A DNA stretch of 64,000 bases from JANJUB01 sp031386985 (GTDB lineage: Bacteria; Armatimonadota; Fimbriimonadia; Fimbriimonadales; Fimbriimonadaceae): positions 13,320 through 77,319 of the forward strand of contig JANNCV010000042.1 of the NCBI GenBank assembly GCA_031386985.1. The letters run 5' to 3'. The notes below the pieces were generated by a model that did not search any database, had not been told where the DNA came from, and saw nothing but the letters and a program-made list of their open reading frames with translations. Every line of letters starts with the position of its first letter. The first letter of the stretch is position 1. The position numbers and the translations under genes were made by a program. Positions 50,663 to 59,982 of this stretch are shown here, in pieces.

Positions 50663-50699
50663 GGCAAGATGCCCTAGGAACGAATGGGCAGGATGCCCA
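50658..50699. repeat. Two-hairpin repeat between convergent genes
   Basis: First hairpin: CCTAGGGCA (50658-50666), loop AGA, TGCCCTAGG (50670-50678), a perfect 9-bp stem that includes the TAG stop of the DapA-like gene. Second hairpin: TGGGCA (50685-50690), loop GGA, TGCCCA (50694-50699). Loop centres are 24 bp apart, as in the copy inside the M14 peptidase gene. It may also act as a bidirectional terminator. Confidence 0.7.
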
Positions 50700-50709
50700 C
50701 GCTACGGGG

Positions 50710-51120
50710 TTAGCCCTTGTTCCTTTTTGCCATCGCCGTGCGGGCGGCGGCGATGGTTTGGAAAATCTTTAGGCCTAACATGAGATATCCAATCAGCGGC
50801 GCGTATCTCTCGGTTTTCTTCAATCCCGTAGCCGTGAATGAACCAAGGGCAGTTGAAGCCGATCCGACACCACTGCCAATTAAGCCGACAGCGGTGCTCG
50901 CTTTGTCGCTAATTCCATCCACCTTGGCTACCAGCGATGAAATTTTTGGCAAAACCTCATCCGTCATCTGATCGGCGAGCTTGTTCATTCGCGGCTCGAA
51001 CTTGCGGATGGTGTTGGCAAGCATGAACACGGCCGCCACCAAAGCCCCCAAGATGATCAAATTAAAGAACATCAAGCACAGGGCGAACCCAAAAAACCAA
51101 CCAGGAATTGCTTCGTTCAT
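50710..51120 (-). CDS. Small membrane protein (DUF948-like)
   Basis: 136 residues. One N-terminal membrane helix (~8-35), then an amphipathic helical region (FEPRMNKLADQMTDEVLPKI, then VAKVDGISDKASTAV) that resembles DUF948/YtxH-type proteins, then a second hydrophobic stretch near 107-125. The start overlaps the end of the glycosidase-like gene by 4 nt (ATGA), indicating coupling. Function unknown. Confidence 0.75.
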   Translation of the reverse strand: MNEAIPGWFFGFALCLMFFNLIILGALVAAVFMLANTIRKFEPRMNKLADQMTDEVLPKISSLVAKVDGISDKASTAVGLIGSGVGSASTALGSFTATGLKKTERYAPLIGYLMLGLKIFQTIAAARTAMAKRNKG

Positions 51121-53684
51121 TCCAAAACCTCAATACTCACGTGTGTAATTATGCCCGGTGCGAGCGGAACGGACACGGCGAGCTCACCTTCGCCCGACAT
51201 CACCCGCGTCGCTCCCACCTGAAACTGCTTACCCCACAAACCGCGCACGCGCAAATCTGCGCGCAACTCACGATCAGTTGGGTTCTCAATTTTGATTTTG
51301 GCCCAGCGCTTGCGAATATCTAGGGTTAGTTCACGAATCATTCCCACCGAGATCAAAACTTCGGCTCCAACTTGTCTCAGCACGACTTTGCGTCCGATTC
51401 CATCCCATGGCCTTACCGTATAGTGGTTTGTATCTACCTCAAAATGGCACCCGAAAGTGAAAATACCGTGTGTGGCGGAAGGCAACACATAAGACCCGGC
51501 CGCGCGCAAGTAGTGATAAAGAGCCATCCCGATGTCGCCAGTCGCATTCACATAGCCGTGGAACCGGGAGGCGGGGTCGGGGCAATAGGCCATTGAGGCG
51601 GCCCCATTTGGCTGCACCAGTGCCCAAACCCCGAGAAGGCCACCAAATGCGGCCCGTAGATGGGCCTCGGGCAGAACGGCGTAGTCACGATCCAGTGTCT
51701 CAAAGAACATCATGGAGTTGCCGGGGCCAGTGTAGCCGTGGCAAAGCTCACCGCGATCCCAAGGCAAGGGAGGCTCGCCGTGGGCAATTTCATCCCATTG
51801 GCGCGAATCGCTACCATACCACCACCAACTTGGGCTCAGGCTCCTCAGGGCATAGGCACAGCGCATGGCTTGCTCTTGCTGATGTTCATCGTTCAAGTAT
51901 CTCGCGGCCGTGAAAACCTCTTCGAAACTGGCGGTGTCAACTTCGTGGGTCGTTGCAATTGGATGGTCGCGTTTGAGCAGGTCCTCCGCTCTTTGCGAAA
52001 CAAATGGCATTAAGCGTTCGAACTCCGAGTGTAATCCCTCAGTAGTGAGATCTTCCAAGAGCTCAAAGATGCGACCATAACCCGGAAATCCACCTGAGCG
52101 GTCTTGACTCGGAATACCGTAGCGCAACATGGCTAGCGCGGTTCCGTAGGCGAAAGAAAGATAGTCAACCGCCGAGTGCCGAGTTCCCCCAAGCAGTCGG
52201 GAGAGGCGATACATGGAGTGGTAAAAGTTAAAAACGAGCGGATAAATGTGAGGACGGGCATAGTTCACGGCGACTCCACGGCGATCGGCGAAGGCTGAGC
52301 CAACCGTATCGTCCCCGGGGTTCTGCAGGTCATCACGCAAAAACTCGTCTACGAAATCCTCCAGAACCTTGATCTGCTCGGCATCGGGGTAAATGGAGTT
52401 CTTTTCAGCGAGAAAAAGGGCGTCGCTTAGCCCGCCCTCAACCGTGAACGCCCCGTTGTGATCTTCCGTGCCAACATAACGCTCGCCGGTCTTTGGGTTC
52501 GCCGCTACGATTGCCTTGTGAAAAGCCGAGCCGGGTTCGTCGTGAATCTGGTTTTCTACAATCCACTTGGCCCTTTGCTTAATGAGAACGTCTATCGGCT
52601 CAATGAACTTCAAGTGGGCGTGGCTAGTTCGGCCCTTATTGTCATCAAAGGTCAAGCGCAGATCGCAGGGCTCCTTAGGTTTGACGAAGCAAAATCCGCC
52701 TGTTTCGTCCGAGTCGGGTTCAATATCCGCCTCTTTATCAGTTAAAAAACGAGTTGGAGTCGCCCCCGAGATTTCAACTGCGATACCCACGTTTGCGGGA
52801 GCGACAGCACCGGTCAGAACTCGGATGGCAGGGTGGCCCAGAACCGCCAGTGTGCTTGAAACCTGATCTATTCGATCCCGCATTCCCGGCGCAATCCGCG
52901 TTTGGAAGACGCGCGAGTCGCCCGGCTCTAGGATGAGCGAAGTGTGCCCGTTAGCCCATTCATCCCAGCCCTCACGCTCAATTGAGGCCCGGCTGTAGAC
53001 ATAGACGACGGGAATGCCTTCCCAACGGAACGGAGAGTTGATTGACGGGCGAACGTGGGAGAGGAACTCCCAAGAAGTGTCTTCGCCCGGGTAGATGATG
53101 ATTCCGGGTGGCTCCGCCGTTAGTCTCTGGGCAAACAGATGGCTCGCGGCCCCGCCGATGAACTTATGCACGATGACACGGTCATTCCACGCGCTCTTAG
53201 CCTTATCGCCCTTTGTAAACCCCTCGTAAAGGTTATTGAGAGCAAATGGAAAAGCGAGTTCGCCTATCTCGATAGATTTTCGGCCCCGATTGGTAATGTG
53301 GACGTCCCAGGCCGTGACCGGAATAATGCCTGGGATTTCGTAAAATTTGCCCGTGGCTCGAAGCTCAGGAAAGAAATCTAGCGAATACTCAAACTCTATG
53401 ACGCTAGGATTATCATTCTCAATCTGGTCGGCGAGTGCGTTGCGGGTGAGGGCCCAGGGGTCTTCGGGATTCGTTCGGGCACCGAGCAGGAATGTTCCCG
53501 GTAGGTAGTCTTCGCTGAACTCATCCCCCAAGGACATCGGGGCCAAAACAAACTGAAACTCCTCGCCTTCTTCGGGGAGATTGGGGTCGCTGGCCCACAT
53601 TTGCTCGATTTTCCCGGTCGCTCCGAACTCAAGCGTTATGAGAGAGCCGGGTAACTCGGGACGGTCGAAGCCGAAATCATCCAT
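51117..53684 (-). CDS. Large glycoside-hydrolase-like protein (DUF5695-like)
   Basis: 855 residues from ATG 53684; a frame extending to TTG 53729 runs back towards the preceding gene's terminator, so I prefer the ATG. N-terminal beta domain (FGFDRPELPGSLITLEFGAT... ), then a central and C-terminal helical part with Trp/Tyr/Gly-rich segments typical of (alpha/alpha)6 enzymes: RSGGFPGYGRIFELLEDLT, SLSPSWWWYGSDSRQW, CHGYTGPGNSMMFFE. No signal peptide is evident. Probably acts on oligosaccharides; catalytic residues cannot be assigned. Coupled to the small membrane protein downstream. Confidence 0.72.
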   Translation of the reverse strand: MDDFGFDRPELPGSLITLEFGATGKIEQMWASDPNLPEEGEEFQFVLAPMSLGDEFSEDYLPGTFLLGARTNPEDPWALTRNALADQIENDNPSVIEFEYSLDFFPELRATGKFYEIPGIIPVTAWDVHITNRGRKSIEIGELAFPFALNNLYEGFTKGDKAKSAWNDRVIVHKFIGGAASHLFAQRLTAEPPGIIIYPGEDTSWEFLSHVRPSINSPFRWEGIPVVYVYSRASIEREGWDEWANGHTSLILEPGDSRVFQTRIAPGMRDRIDQVSSTLAVLGHPAIRVLTGAVAPANVGIAVEISGATPTRFLTDKEADIEPDSDETGGFCFVKPKEPCDLRLTFDDNKGRTSHAHLKFIEPIDVLIKQRAKWIVENQIHDEPGSAFHKAIVAANPKTGERYVGTEDHNGAFTVEGGLSDALFLAEKNSIYPDAEQIKVLEDFVDEFLRDDLQNPGDDTVGSAFADRRGVAVNYARPHIYPLVFNFYHSMYRLSRLLGGTRHSAVDYLSFAYGTALAMLRYGIPSQDRSGGFPGYGRIFELLEDLTTEGLHSEFERLMPFVSQRAEDLLKRDHPIATTHEVDTASFEEVFTAARYLNDEHQQEQAMRCAYALRSLSPSWWWYGSDSRQWDEIAHGEPPLPWDRGELCHGYTGPGNSMMFFETLDRDYAVLPEAHLRAAFGGLLGVWALVQPNGAASMAYCPDPASRFHGYVNATGDIGMALYHYLRAAGSYVLPSATHGIFTFGCHFEVDTNHYTVRPWDGIGRKVVLRQVGAEVLISVGMIRELTLDIRKRWAKIKIENPTDRELRADLRVRGLWGKQFQVGATRVMSGEGELAVSVPLAPGIITHVSIEVLE

Positions 53685-53731
53685 TGACTCTGATATGTTA
53701 CGCCTTTTCTGAGCGAGAGTGTTGAGCAAAG

Positions 53732-53764
53732 AAAAAGCCCTCCTCGCGGGAACGCGAAAAGGGC
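53732..53764 (-). terminator. Rho-independent terminator of the LysM/NlpC gene
   Basis: On the minus strand GCCCTTTTCGCG pairs fully (two G-U) with CGCGAGGAGGGC, 12 bp with loop TTCC (plus 53737-53764), followed by five Ts. It begins 18 nt after the LysM/NlpC stop and separates it from the glycosidase-like gene. Confidence 0.92.
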
Positions 53765-53781
53765 CTCTTTATCGGTTAGAT

Positions 53782-55284
53782 TTACTTGCCGGGTTCTTCG
53801 GAAGGAGCGGCGACCTGTTCGCCGTTCTTGGTCGCGGGTTTCGCCGCCACCGTTGTCTTCTTTGCCGCCAGTTTGGTTGAGGACGAGCCACTCAGAATGC
53901 GTTTGCTGGTCGCAAACTTGCGCTGGTAGTAGCCATCGTTGAGCGAATCTGTTCGGACTCTCCCCTTTCCGCTACTTGCGTGAGTGAACTTACCACCACC
54001 GATGTAAACTCCAACGTGGTTAATCCGCGTGCTTCTTCCGGTGTGGAAGAAAACGAGATCGCCAGGTTTGAGATCAGACTTTGAAACGCGAGTTCCAACG
54101 CCCGACATATCGCGGCTGGTTCGAGGCAGGCTAACGCCGTTCTCCCGGAACACTTTCTGGACAAATCCTGAGCAGTCAACGCCGCCGCGGCTTGTTCCGC
54201 CCCAACGATATCGAGTTCCTAACATCGCTTGGGCTGAGCCCAAAACTCCACCTGCCCGCGAAGAACTGGCCAAGGGCCGGCTCGGACGGTTACTGGCTAC
54301 TCGGATTGTTCGAGTGCGAGTTGACCCACCATAAACTGGCTTCTTCACACTTATCTTAGAGGCAAGCTTCAAAGTAGGCTTCCTTGTCGCAACAACCGTC
54401 TTCGGATTTGCTCGATTCTCGCGAATCGCGTCAATGGTCTTGACGGATTGAAGCAGGTCTCCTCTCATCCAGCCCACGGTTCCTTTGGGGAATTTGAGCT
54501 TATACCATCCGTTTGTGTAGTCCAAAACGGCAACGCGCGTTCCGGCATCTACGATCGTCACTTTTTCCGAATGGGTGCTGGGAGTGCGGCGAATGATGCT
54601 GCCCTCTCCGATCACTTTCGCATATTTGGTACGTATTTTGTTAGAGACAACGGGTCTTACCGAAGCTACAACTGCGGCCTTCCCCGGAACTCGAATTGTC
54701 TGGCCAATTTTGATTTTCTCAAGATTAACCCCCGGATTGAGAGTGCGCAGATTATTGAGGTGAGTATCGAACTTCCGGGCAATAACCCAGTCGTTGTCGT
54801 TCTTTTGAACCTTATAGGTTCGTGAAGACGTTGTCGCTACCTTCGCAGACTTCACGGTTACCGCGGGACCTTTCGCGATAGTTGTTACGGTCTTTCCGGG
54901 AACCACAAGTCGGGTTCCGATCTGAAGGTTTTTGAACTGCACATTGGAATTCAAGCGATGAAGTTGCCTGAGGTTAATCCCGTGCTTCTTAGCAATAGTC
55001 CAATCGCTATCGCCATTTCGAACTGCATAATAAGATGTTCCCTTCGCTGGTGCGGGAACGGTCGCGGCAATTTCACGTGCAGGAATCCGCAGTTTCATGC
55101 CAAGTTTGAGTTTGTTTGAGTTGGTTAAGCCATTGACCGCCACCAATTCTGCTCGCCGTATCTTAAGACGGCTCGCTATCTCACTGATTGTATCGCCCTG
55201 CCGGACGGTATATGTCTTGTTTTGTGCTCCAACCAAACTGGCGACTAGCGTCAGACCGGCTAGGGCAATGATCTTGATTCGCAA
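53782..55284 (-). CDS. Secreted peptidoglycan hydrolase: three LysM, SH3 and NlpC/P60
   Basis: 500 residues from TTG 55284, chosen because a perfect Shine-Dalgarno AAGGAGGT lies 7 nt upstream and the signal peptide (LRIKIIALAGLTLVASLVGAQ) then starts at residue 1. LysM domains at ~23-66 (TYTVRQGDTISEIASRLKI), ~78-122 and ~147-190, an SH3-like domain at ~215-275 (RVAVLDYTNGWYKLKFPKGT), and NlpC/P60 at ~340-450 with Cys in GGVDCSGFVQKVF and His in INHVGVYIG. It cleaves wall peptides outside the inner membrane. Lys/Arg/Ala-rich linkers and tail. It has its own terminator. Confidence 0.94.
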   Translation of the reverse strand: MRIKIIALAGLTLVASLVGAQNKTYTVRQGDTISEIASRLKIRRAELVAVNGLTNSNKLKLGMKLRIPAREIAATVPAPAKGTSYYAVRNGDSDWTIAKKHGINLRQLHRLNSNVQFKNLQIGTRLVVPGKTVTTIAKGPAVTVKSAKVATTSSRTYKVQKNDNDWVIARKFDTHLNNLRTLNPGVNLEKIKIGQTIRVPGKAAVVASVRPVVSNKIRTKYAKVIGEGSIIRRTPSTHSEKVTIVDAGTRVAVLDYTNGWYKLKFPKGTVGWMRGDLLQSVKTIDAIRENRANPKTVVATRKPTLKLASKISVKKPVYGGSTRTRTIRVASNRPSRPLASSSRAGGVLGSAQAMLGTRYRWGGTSRGGVDCSGFVQKVFRENGVSLPRTSRDMSGVGTRVSKSDLKPGDLVFFHTGRSTRINHVGVYIGGGKFTHASSGKGRVRTDSLNDGYYQRKFATSKRILSGSSSTKLAAKKTTVAAKPATKNGEQVAAPSEEPGK

Positions 55285-55385
55285 GACTTTGACCTCCTTG
55301 CCCTGGGATTTTAGGGAAGCTAGCACGAAGCCGCATCCCCAAAGGACTCCAAGACTCTACCCTACCCAGACGGTAAAGGTCAACC

Positions 55386-56852
55386 CTAAGCCGCTACCTT
55401 TTCGATAAGTTTTAGAGCCTTTGCTTCCACGATTGCCTCGTAGAGTTCGGAATACTTGTTTGCCGAAGCTTCCCAATCAGACTTGTGTGCCATCGCCTTT
55501 CTCATCATAGCATGCCAAGTATCAGGCTGTCCAAACACAAAACAGGCTCGCCTACAAGCGGCCAGAAGCGCTTCAGGTTCGCGTTTTTGGAACACAAATC
55601 CGGTAACGCCATCGGCAACCGTGTTCGCCAAACCACCGGTCGAGCGAACGATAGGTACGGTTCCGTAGCGCATTGCGATCAGCTGCCCCAAACCGCACGG
55701 CTCAAAGGCGCTCGGCATGACGAACATATCGGCGCCAGAGTAAATGCGCTGGGCAAAGGCCGGGTCAAACTGTTCCACATAACGGAAATGATAGGGGAAC
55801 CGATCGGCGAGGTGGCGGCACTTTTGCACGATCCAGTCGTCACCAAGGCCCTGCACAATGACTTGCATGGGACTGAGAAAAAGCCGGTCCGCGATTGCAA
55901 GCAACAAGTCCATTCCCTTCTGCTCTCCCAATCGGCTGACAATGCCAAGTAGGGGAGCATTCGGAATAGGGGCTAGGTGGAGTTCATCGTAAAGGGCTTC
56001 TTTGCACTTTTCTTTCCCTTCAAGTGAGTATGCCCCGTATTTCTCGGCGATTCGCTCATCAGTTTCGGGATTGAAATCATCATAGTCAATCCCGTTCAGA
56101 ATTCCACTTAGGCGGCCCGAATCTTGAAGATGGTGCATGAGGCCTTCCAGGCGACAGCCAAACTCTTCGGTTTGAATTTCGGCGGCGTACTGTGGGCTCA
56201 CGGTGTTTACATGATCCGCGAACGTGCATCCCGCCTTTAAGAAGTTGACGGAGCCGAACGCCTCAAGTTGGTGCATATTGAACAAAGTATCGGGCAGCTC
56301 AAATTCCGCCAGAACTTCCTCCAGGAACTCTCCCTGATAGGCCAAATTGTGAATCGTGAATACGCTGGAACAAACCTGCCATTCCGGGTTTTCAGATTCG
56401 CTGATCAAGGCCGGGATCATCCCAGTTTGCCAATCGTTACAGTGGACCACATCGGGTATCCACTCTAAGGCCTCGCACGCTAAGAGTACGCCCCTCGTAA
56501 AGAATGCGTGATGCTCCGAACCATCTTGATAGACAGTTGGGCTCGAAACGGTCTTGTCGAACCACTCGTCTGTTCCCAAGAAGTAAATGGGAACTTCGCT
56601 GTTTGGGAGTGTCGTCTCGTAAAGGCTAGCTGTTTTCGTTGTCTCATTGATTACAACATCAAATGTTTGCTTGAGTTCAGCAATGTTGTGATCCGCATTA
56701 TCTAAGATCATTTTGTAAGCGGGCATGATGACCCTCACGTCATGTCCGAGTTTGGTCAGGGCTTTTGGAAGCGAGCCAGCAACATCGGCTAGGCCCCCAA
56801 CTTTCGCAAAGGGTGCAACTTCATGGGAAACAAACAGAATCTTCAATGCCAT
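55386..56852 (-). CDS. glgA: Glycogen synthase (ADP-glucose type)
   Basis: 488 residues. ILFVSHEVAPFAKVGGLADV at the N-terminus has the KVGGL nucleotide-sugar motif of GT5; VVHCNDWQTGMIPAL and SAFEPCGLGQLIAMRYGTVP are the C-terminal catalytic and ADP-binding motifs. It elongates alpha-1,4-glucan from ADP-glucose. glgB and glgC are not adjacent. Confidence 0.95.
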   Translation of the reverse strand: MALKILFVSHEVAPFAKVGGLADVAGSLPKALTKLGHDVRVIMPAYKMILDNADHNIAELKQTFDVVINETTKTASLYETTLPNSEVPIYFLGTDEWFDKTVSSPTVYQDGSEHHAFFTRGVLLACEALEWIPDVVHCNDWQTGMIPALISESENPEWQVCSSVFTIHNLAYQGEFLEEVLAEFELPDTLFNMHQLEAFGSVNFLKAGCTFADHVNTVSPQYAAEIQTEEFGCRLEGLMHHLQDSGRLSGILNGIDYDDFNPETDERIAEKYGAYSLEGKEKCKEALYDELHLAPIPNAPLLGIVSRLGEQKGMDLLLAIADRLFLSPMQVIVQGLGDDWIVQKCRHLADRFPYHFRYVEQFDPAFAQRIYSGADMFVMPSAFEPCGLGQLIAMRYGTVPIVRSTGGLANTVADGVTGFVFQKREPEALLAACRRACFVFGQPDTWHAMMRKAMAHKSDWEASANKYSELYEAIVEAKALKLIEKVAA

Positions 56853-56889
56853 CCTATTGGTAATATTTCCCGATTGTTGGGTTCGGGTT

Positions 56890-56907
56890 CCCCGTAACTT
56901 TACGGGG
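56890..56907. terminator. Perfect hairpin between the GH-like and glgA genes
   Basis: CCCCGTAA (56890-56897) and TTACGGGG (56900-56907) form an 8-bp stem with a 2-nt loop, just past the stop of the minus-strand glycosidase gene. No T-run follows on either strand, so termination is only possible, not certain. Confidence 0.5.
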
Positions 56908-56912
56908 ATTGG

Positions 56913-58001
56913 TCAACGACAGATTCTTCTTAACAAATCGAAATCCACCATTAGCTCACCCTTCATGTTGATCAGTCCAAATCCTGCGTTGCGTTCATCT
57001 TCTTCTGTCGGATCGGACGCCTGGTAAACCGTGATCGCGCTGACGTAAGGGCGCACCTGTTCAAGCGCGCCGAGAAGGACATCAGAAGCCGCCCGATTTG
57101 CGCCCGTTCCCCACTTTTCAATGGGAGTATCCCAGGCACGACTTACCCCAAACTCGGCAAAATACGGCTCGTGACCCTCCAGAATCTGACGCGCATGCTT
57201 GAGCGCAGCCTTAGAATGGTTTACGAGCGAAGCTTTCATATCGTTAACGTCGTTTCGTGCCGCAGATTCGGGCAGGTAAACATTGATCGGCACCCGTTTG
57301 AGTCGCCCGAACGTGTTGGGATACAGCTTAGTGCGGCTCTGTAGCCACTCAAGTTGGCCCCTTATCTGATTCGCGGACCCCCAGATAGTCGGAAAATCAA
57401 CCTCACAGCCTTTGACTTTGCCATCCTTGGCGAGAAGCCCCTTCAGAAGCGTATTGATGAGGCTATCAACAACCCCGTCTTCCCCGCGAGCGTAAGGCTC
57501 GTTGAGGCAGATAAATCTGATTTTTTGGCTAGCGCTTGGCCCATAGGCACGAATGAGTTCTTGAATTGCTCGCTGGTGCCATTTGACATAAGCCCGATGC
57601 CAAGTGCTGGGCATTTCGCGATACCTCTTGCCTTGATAGTCATAAGTCCAGCCAAGCGTTGACCATGCGGGGCCAGCCGAAGCCCCAGGCATGCCCCCGA
57701 GCGTGACGTGCATGCCCAAGCCCTTGGCGGAACAGACTTTGGCGAGTCGCTTGAGTCGGTCATAACGGCAGCGATTGGGATCAGGGTCCCAACCTTCATT
57801 GTCCATTCCGATGGAGATGCGAACATACCTCGCCCACCCTTCCGCCGCGCGGAAGTTTCGGTTCCAACGATCTTCGCTCGCTAAATCAATGTTCATAACC
57901 GCGCCCATTACTGCCGGTTTTTGAAGAACTTGAAGGGAAACCACTTGGTTGTGCGAAGAACACCCAGCAATAATGAGGCTAAGAAAGATTGCTTGTCGCA
58001 C
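56913..58001 (-). CDS. Secreted lipoprotein, clan GH-A-like glycoside hydrolase
   Basis: 362 residues. Lipoprotein signal MRQAIFLSLIIAGCSSHN (lipobox IAGC). TIM-barrel-like order: ARYVRISIGMDNEGW, GLGMHVTLGGMPGA, then RFICLNEPYARGE (Asn-Glu acid/base of clan A) and EPYFAEFGVSRAW (candidate nucleophile Glu). Likely cuts a polysaccharide at the cell surface. Substrate unknown. Divergent from the IMPase-family gene, 53 nt apart. Confidence 0.8.
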   Translation of the reverse strand: MRQAIFLSLIIAGCSSHNQVVSLQVLQKPAVMGAVMNIDLASEDRWNRNFRAAEGWARYVRISIGMDNEGWDPDPNRCRYDRLKRLAKVCSAKGLGMHVTLGGMPGASAGPAWSTLGWTYDYQGKRYREMPSTWHRAYVKWHQRAIQELIRAYGPSASQKIRFICLNEPYARGEDGVVDSLINTLLKGLLAKDGKVKGCEVDFPTIWGSANQIRGQLEWLQSRTKLYPNTFGRLKRVPINVYLPESAARNDVNDMKASLVNHSKAALKHARQILEGHEPYFAEFGVSRAWDTPIEKWGTGANRAASDVLLGALEQVRPYVSAITVYQASDPTEEDERNAGFGLINMKGELMVDFDLLRRICR

Positions 58002-58054
58002 AGCTCTAAATTATCGGTTTTCACGGTTCGCTCGCTTAGATTCATAATGATGAG

Positions 58055-58795
58055 GTGCATTTGCTCGGCCCCCTCGAAGACCTCGCTCGCGAAGCTGGGC
58101 GAATCGCCACTACGATAAGGCCGAATCTGAAGCGAGAGACAAAGCCCGATGGGAGCGTGGTAACAAACGCTGATCGGGAAGTTGAAACCTTTCTCCGCGA
58201 TACTCTCGTCAGGCTTGTTCCGGGAACAACGGTTTGGGGGGAAGAATTTGGACACGCGGAACCCGGCGAACGTGGCATTTGGCTGGTTGACCCCATAGAT
58301 GGTACGACCAACTTCGCGGCAGGGTCACCCCAGTGGGGCGTTTCGATCTCCCTCGTCGTTGACGGGATTGTTAAAGTTGGAGCCGTCGCGCTGCCGGATT
58401 ACAAGGAAATCTGGATCGGTCATGCTGGTGGTGGCGTTACTGTTAACGGTAAAGAAGCCAATGCGATTCCTTGCGGGGAGATAAGAAGGGACGAAACGGT
58501 TTGTTACAGTGAAAGCGTCGCCCGCCTCGGACTGAAGATTCCGGGGAAAATGCGGTGCTCAGGTGCATTCGTGATTGAGGGATGCTGGGTGTGTCAGCAA
58601 TGGTATCGGGGGCTTGTGGGAGTTCGCGAGCAGCTCTATGATGTTGCCGCTTGCGTCTTGTTTGCACAGGAGCTAGGCGCGGATATTCGTTATCTTGACG
58701 GCTCTGACCTCGATATTCCCGAGCTCCTGAAGGGAGGTCGAATCGCAAAACCTTGGATGATATTTCCCAAGGAATCTGGCTTTTACGTCAGATAA
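58055..58795 (+). CDS. Inositol-monophosphatase family phosphatase
   Basis: 246 residues from GTG 58055. Metal sites: VVTNADREVE, WGEEFGHAE (Glu), WLVDPIDGTTNFAAG, and the C-terminal EQLYDVAACVLFAQELGA. It could dephosphorylate inositol phosphate, fructose bisphosphate or 3'-phosphoadenosine 5'-phosphate. The hisN-like paralogue at 46990-47739 is clearly distinct. It stands between a divergent glycosidase and the flagellar cluster. Confidence 0.88.
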   Translation: MHLLGPLEDLAREAGRIATTIRPNLKRETKPDGSVVTNADREVETFLRDTLVRLVPGTTVWGEEFGHAEPGERGIWLVDPIDGTTNFAAGSPQWGVSISLVVDGIVKVGAVALPDYKEIWIGHAGGGVTVNGKEANAIPCGEIRRDETVCYSESVARLGLKIPGKMRCSGAFVIEGCWVCQQWYRGLVGVREQLYDVAACVLFAQELGADIRYLDGSDLDIPELLKGGRIAKPWMIFPKESGFYVR

Positions 58796-58802
58796 TTCCG
58801 TA

Positions 58803-58820
58803 CCCCGCTAAAGAACGGGG
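58803..58820. terminator. Short hairpin ahead of the flagellar cluster
   Basis: CCCCG (58803-58807) and CGGGG (58816-58820) around CTAAAGAA. It falls between the phosphatase stop and the fliK start. A very similar hairpin (CCCCG-CTAAATC-CGGGG) occurs at 60804-60820. It may be a terminator or attenuator. Confidence 0.4.
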
Positions 58821-58826
58821 AACACC

Positions 58827-59969
58827 GTGCCAAGAATGAACAGTGGCATGATGGAAATTCAATCCATCCAAGGAACGAGAGACTCGGTGCAACTGGCCCT
58901 CCCCGGTCAGTTTGCACCCGAGCCTGGTTTTGAGGAAGCACTGTGGCGAACGGCGATACCGCCGGGCGATCCCCCTCCTATTGGCTTGACAATAAGCCTG
59001 GAGGAGTTAACGATTCAATCGCCGAATGCGGAATCGAATGCAACGGACCCCCAGACTGAAATCCCTCTTGATGAGATGGCGATGGCAATGCTTTGCAATG
59101 TCCCAACTGCCCCCGCCCCGGTCGTTGAAGTGGTTCCCGTCGTAGCCGAAGCGACATTGGCCACAACTCCAGACCCGGACTATCTGCTTCAGAAGACGCC
59201 CGTAGTTCGCGCCACTGAAGTTCTGCCCGCCATCCCAGATGTTAAAGATATTGAAGGTCAAAAGGCCGAGGCACCGAAGCAAACGATTGAACTGAAGCAA
59301 AACGAAATCAGGCTCGAACTCCCCAAGGGCGTAACCAAGATTGGAGCGCAGAAACCAGTTGAACCAACCGCATCCGAAATTCTGCATGCGAAGTCTCCTA
59401 AGAATGAAACCGTGGCGATCGAGCTTTCGCCTAAATCAAATGAGAAATCCGATGCAACAGATGCTGAACCGGAGGCTGAGCCTAAATCTGAAAGCAAGGA
59501 CTCGGGACGAGACCCAATAGCCCCCGAAACGCGGACCCACTCATTCGCCCGCACCTTTAGCGAACAAAGAGCCGAAACCAATAGCTTAAGACCCGCCGAG
59601 GTTCGCGAAGCGATTCTTAATCATCTGGAGGGAATTGCCCTAAAGCAGAACCCCAATGTTACCGTCGAGTTTGAGTCTGACCAAGGCGTTTCATCCGTTG
59701 ACATTAGCCACGAAAACGGCCAAGTTCGAATGCACTTTGTAACGGAGAATCAGACGGTTCGAGCCGCGCTTGAGTCCTCAAAGTCTGACCTCGATCGCTC
59801 GTTACGAGACTCCGGCTACCAAGGATCGCAAATGAGCTTCGATACCGGCCGCCAAGAAAGCAAAGAAGCTACAAGGCCCAACCGATTTCATCACTTTTCG
59901 AACATCTCTGAAGAATCTACCGACGCTCCGGCTCGAAAAAGCCTCTGGGGCCTGGAGATTCTAGCTTAA
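58827..59969 (+). CDS. fliK: Flagellar hook-length control protein FliK-like
   Basis: 380 residues. Long low-complexity N-terminal region rich in Pro, Glu and Ala (~60-270), and a conserved C-terminal FliK core (~275-345): LNHLEGIALKQNPNVTVEFE, GQVRMHFVTENQTVRAALES, SKSDLDRSLRDSGYQ. FliK is exported to measure hook length and switch substrate. First gene of the cluster; flgD follows 13 nt later. A start at the second Met (58836) or later is also possible. Confidence 0.87.
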   Translation: MPRMNSGMMEIQSIQGTRDSVQLALPGQFAPEPGFEEALWRTAIPPGDPPPIGLTISLEELTIQSPNAESNATDPQTEIPLDEMAMAMLCNVPTAPAPVVEVVPVVAEATLATTPDPDYLLQKTPVVRATEVLPAIPDVKDIEGQKAEAPKQTIELKQNEIRLELPKGVTKIGAQKPVEPTASEILHAKSPKNETVAIELSPKSNEKSDATDAEPEAEPKSESKDSGRDPIAPETRTHSFARTFSEQRAETNSLRPAEVREAILNHLEGIALKQNPNVTVEFESDQGVSSVDISHENGQVRMHFVTENQTVRAALESSKSDLDRSLRDSGYQGSQMSFDTGRQESKEATRPNRFHHFSNISEESTDAPARKSLWGLEILA

Positions 59970-59982
59970 GGAAACCAAACAA

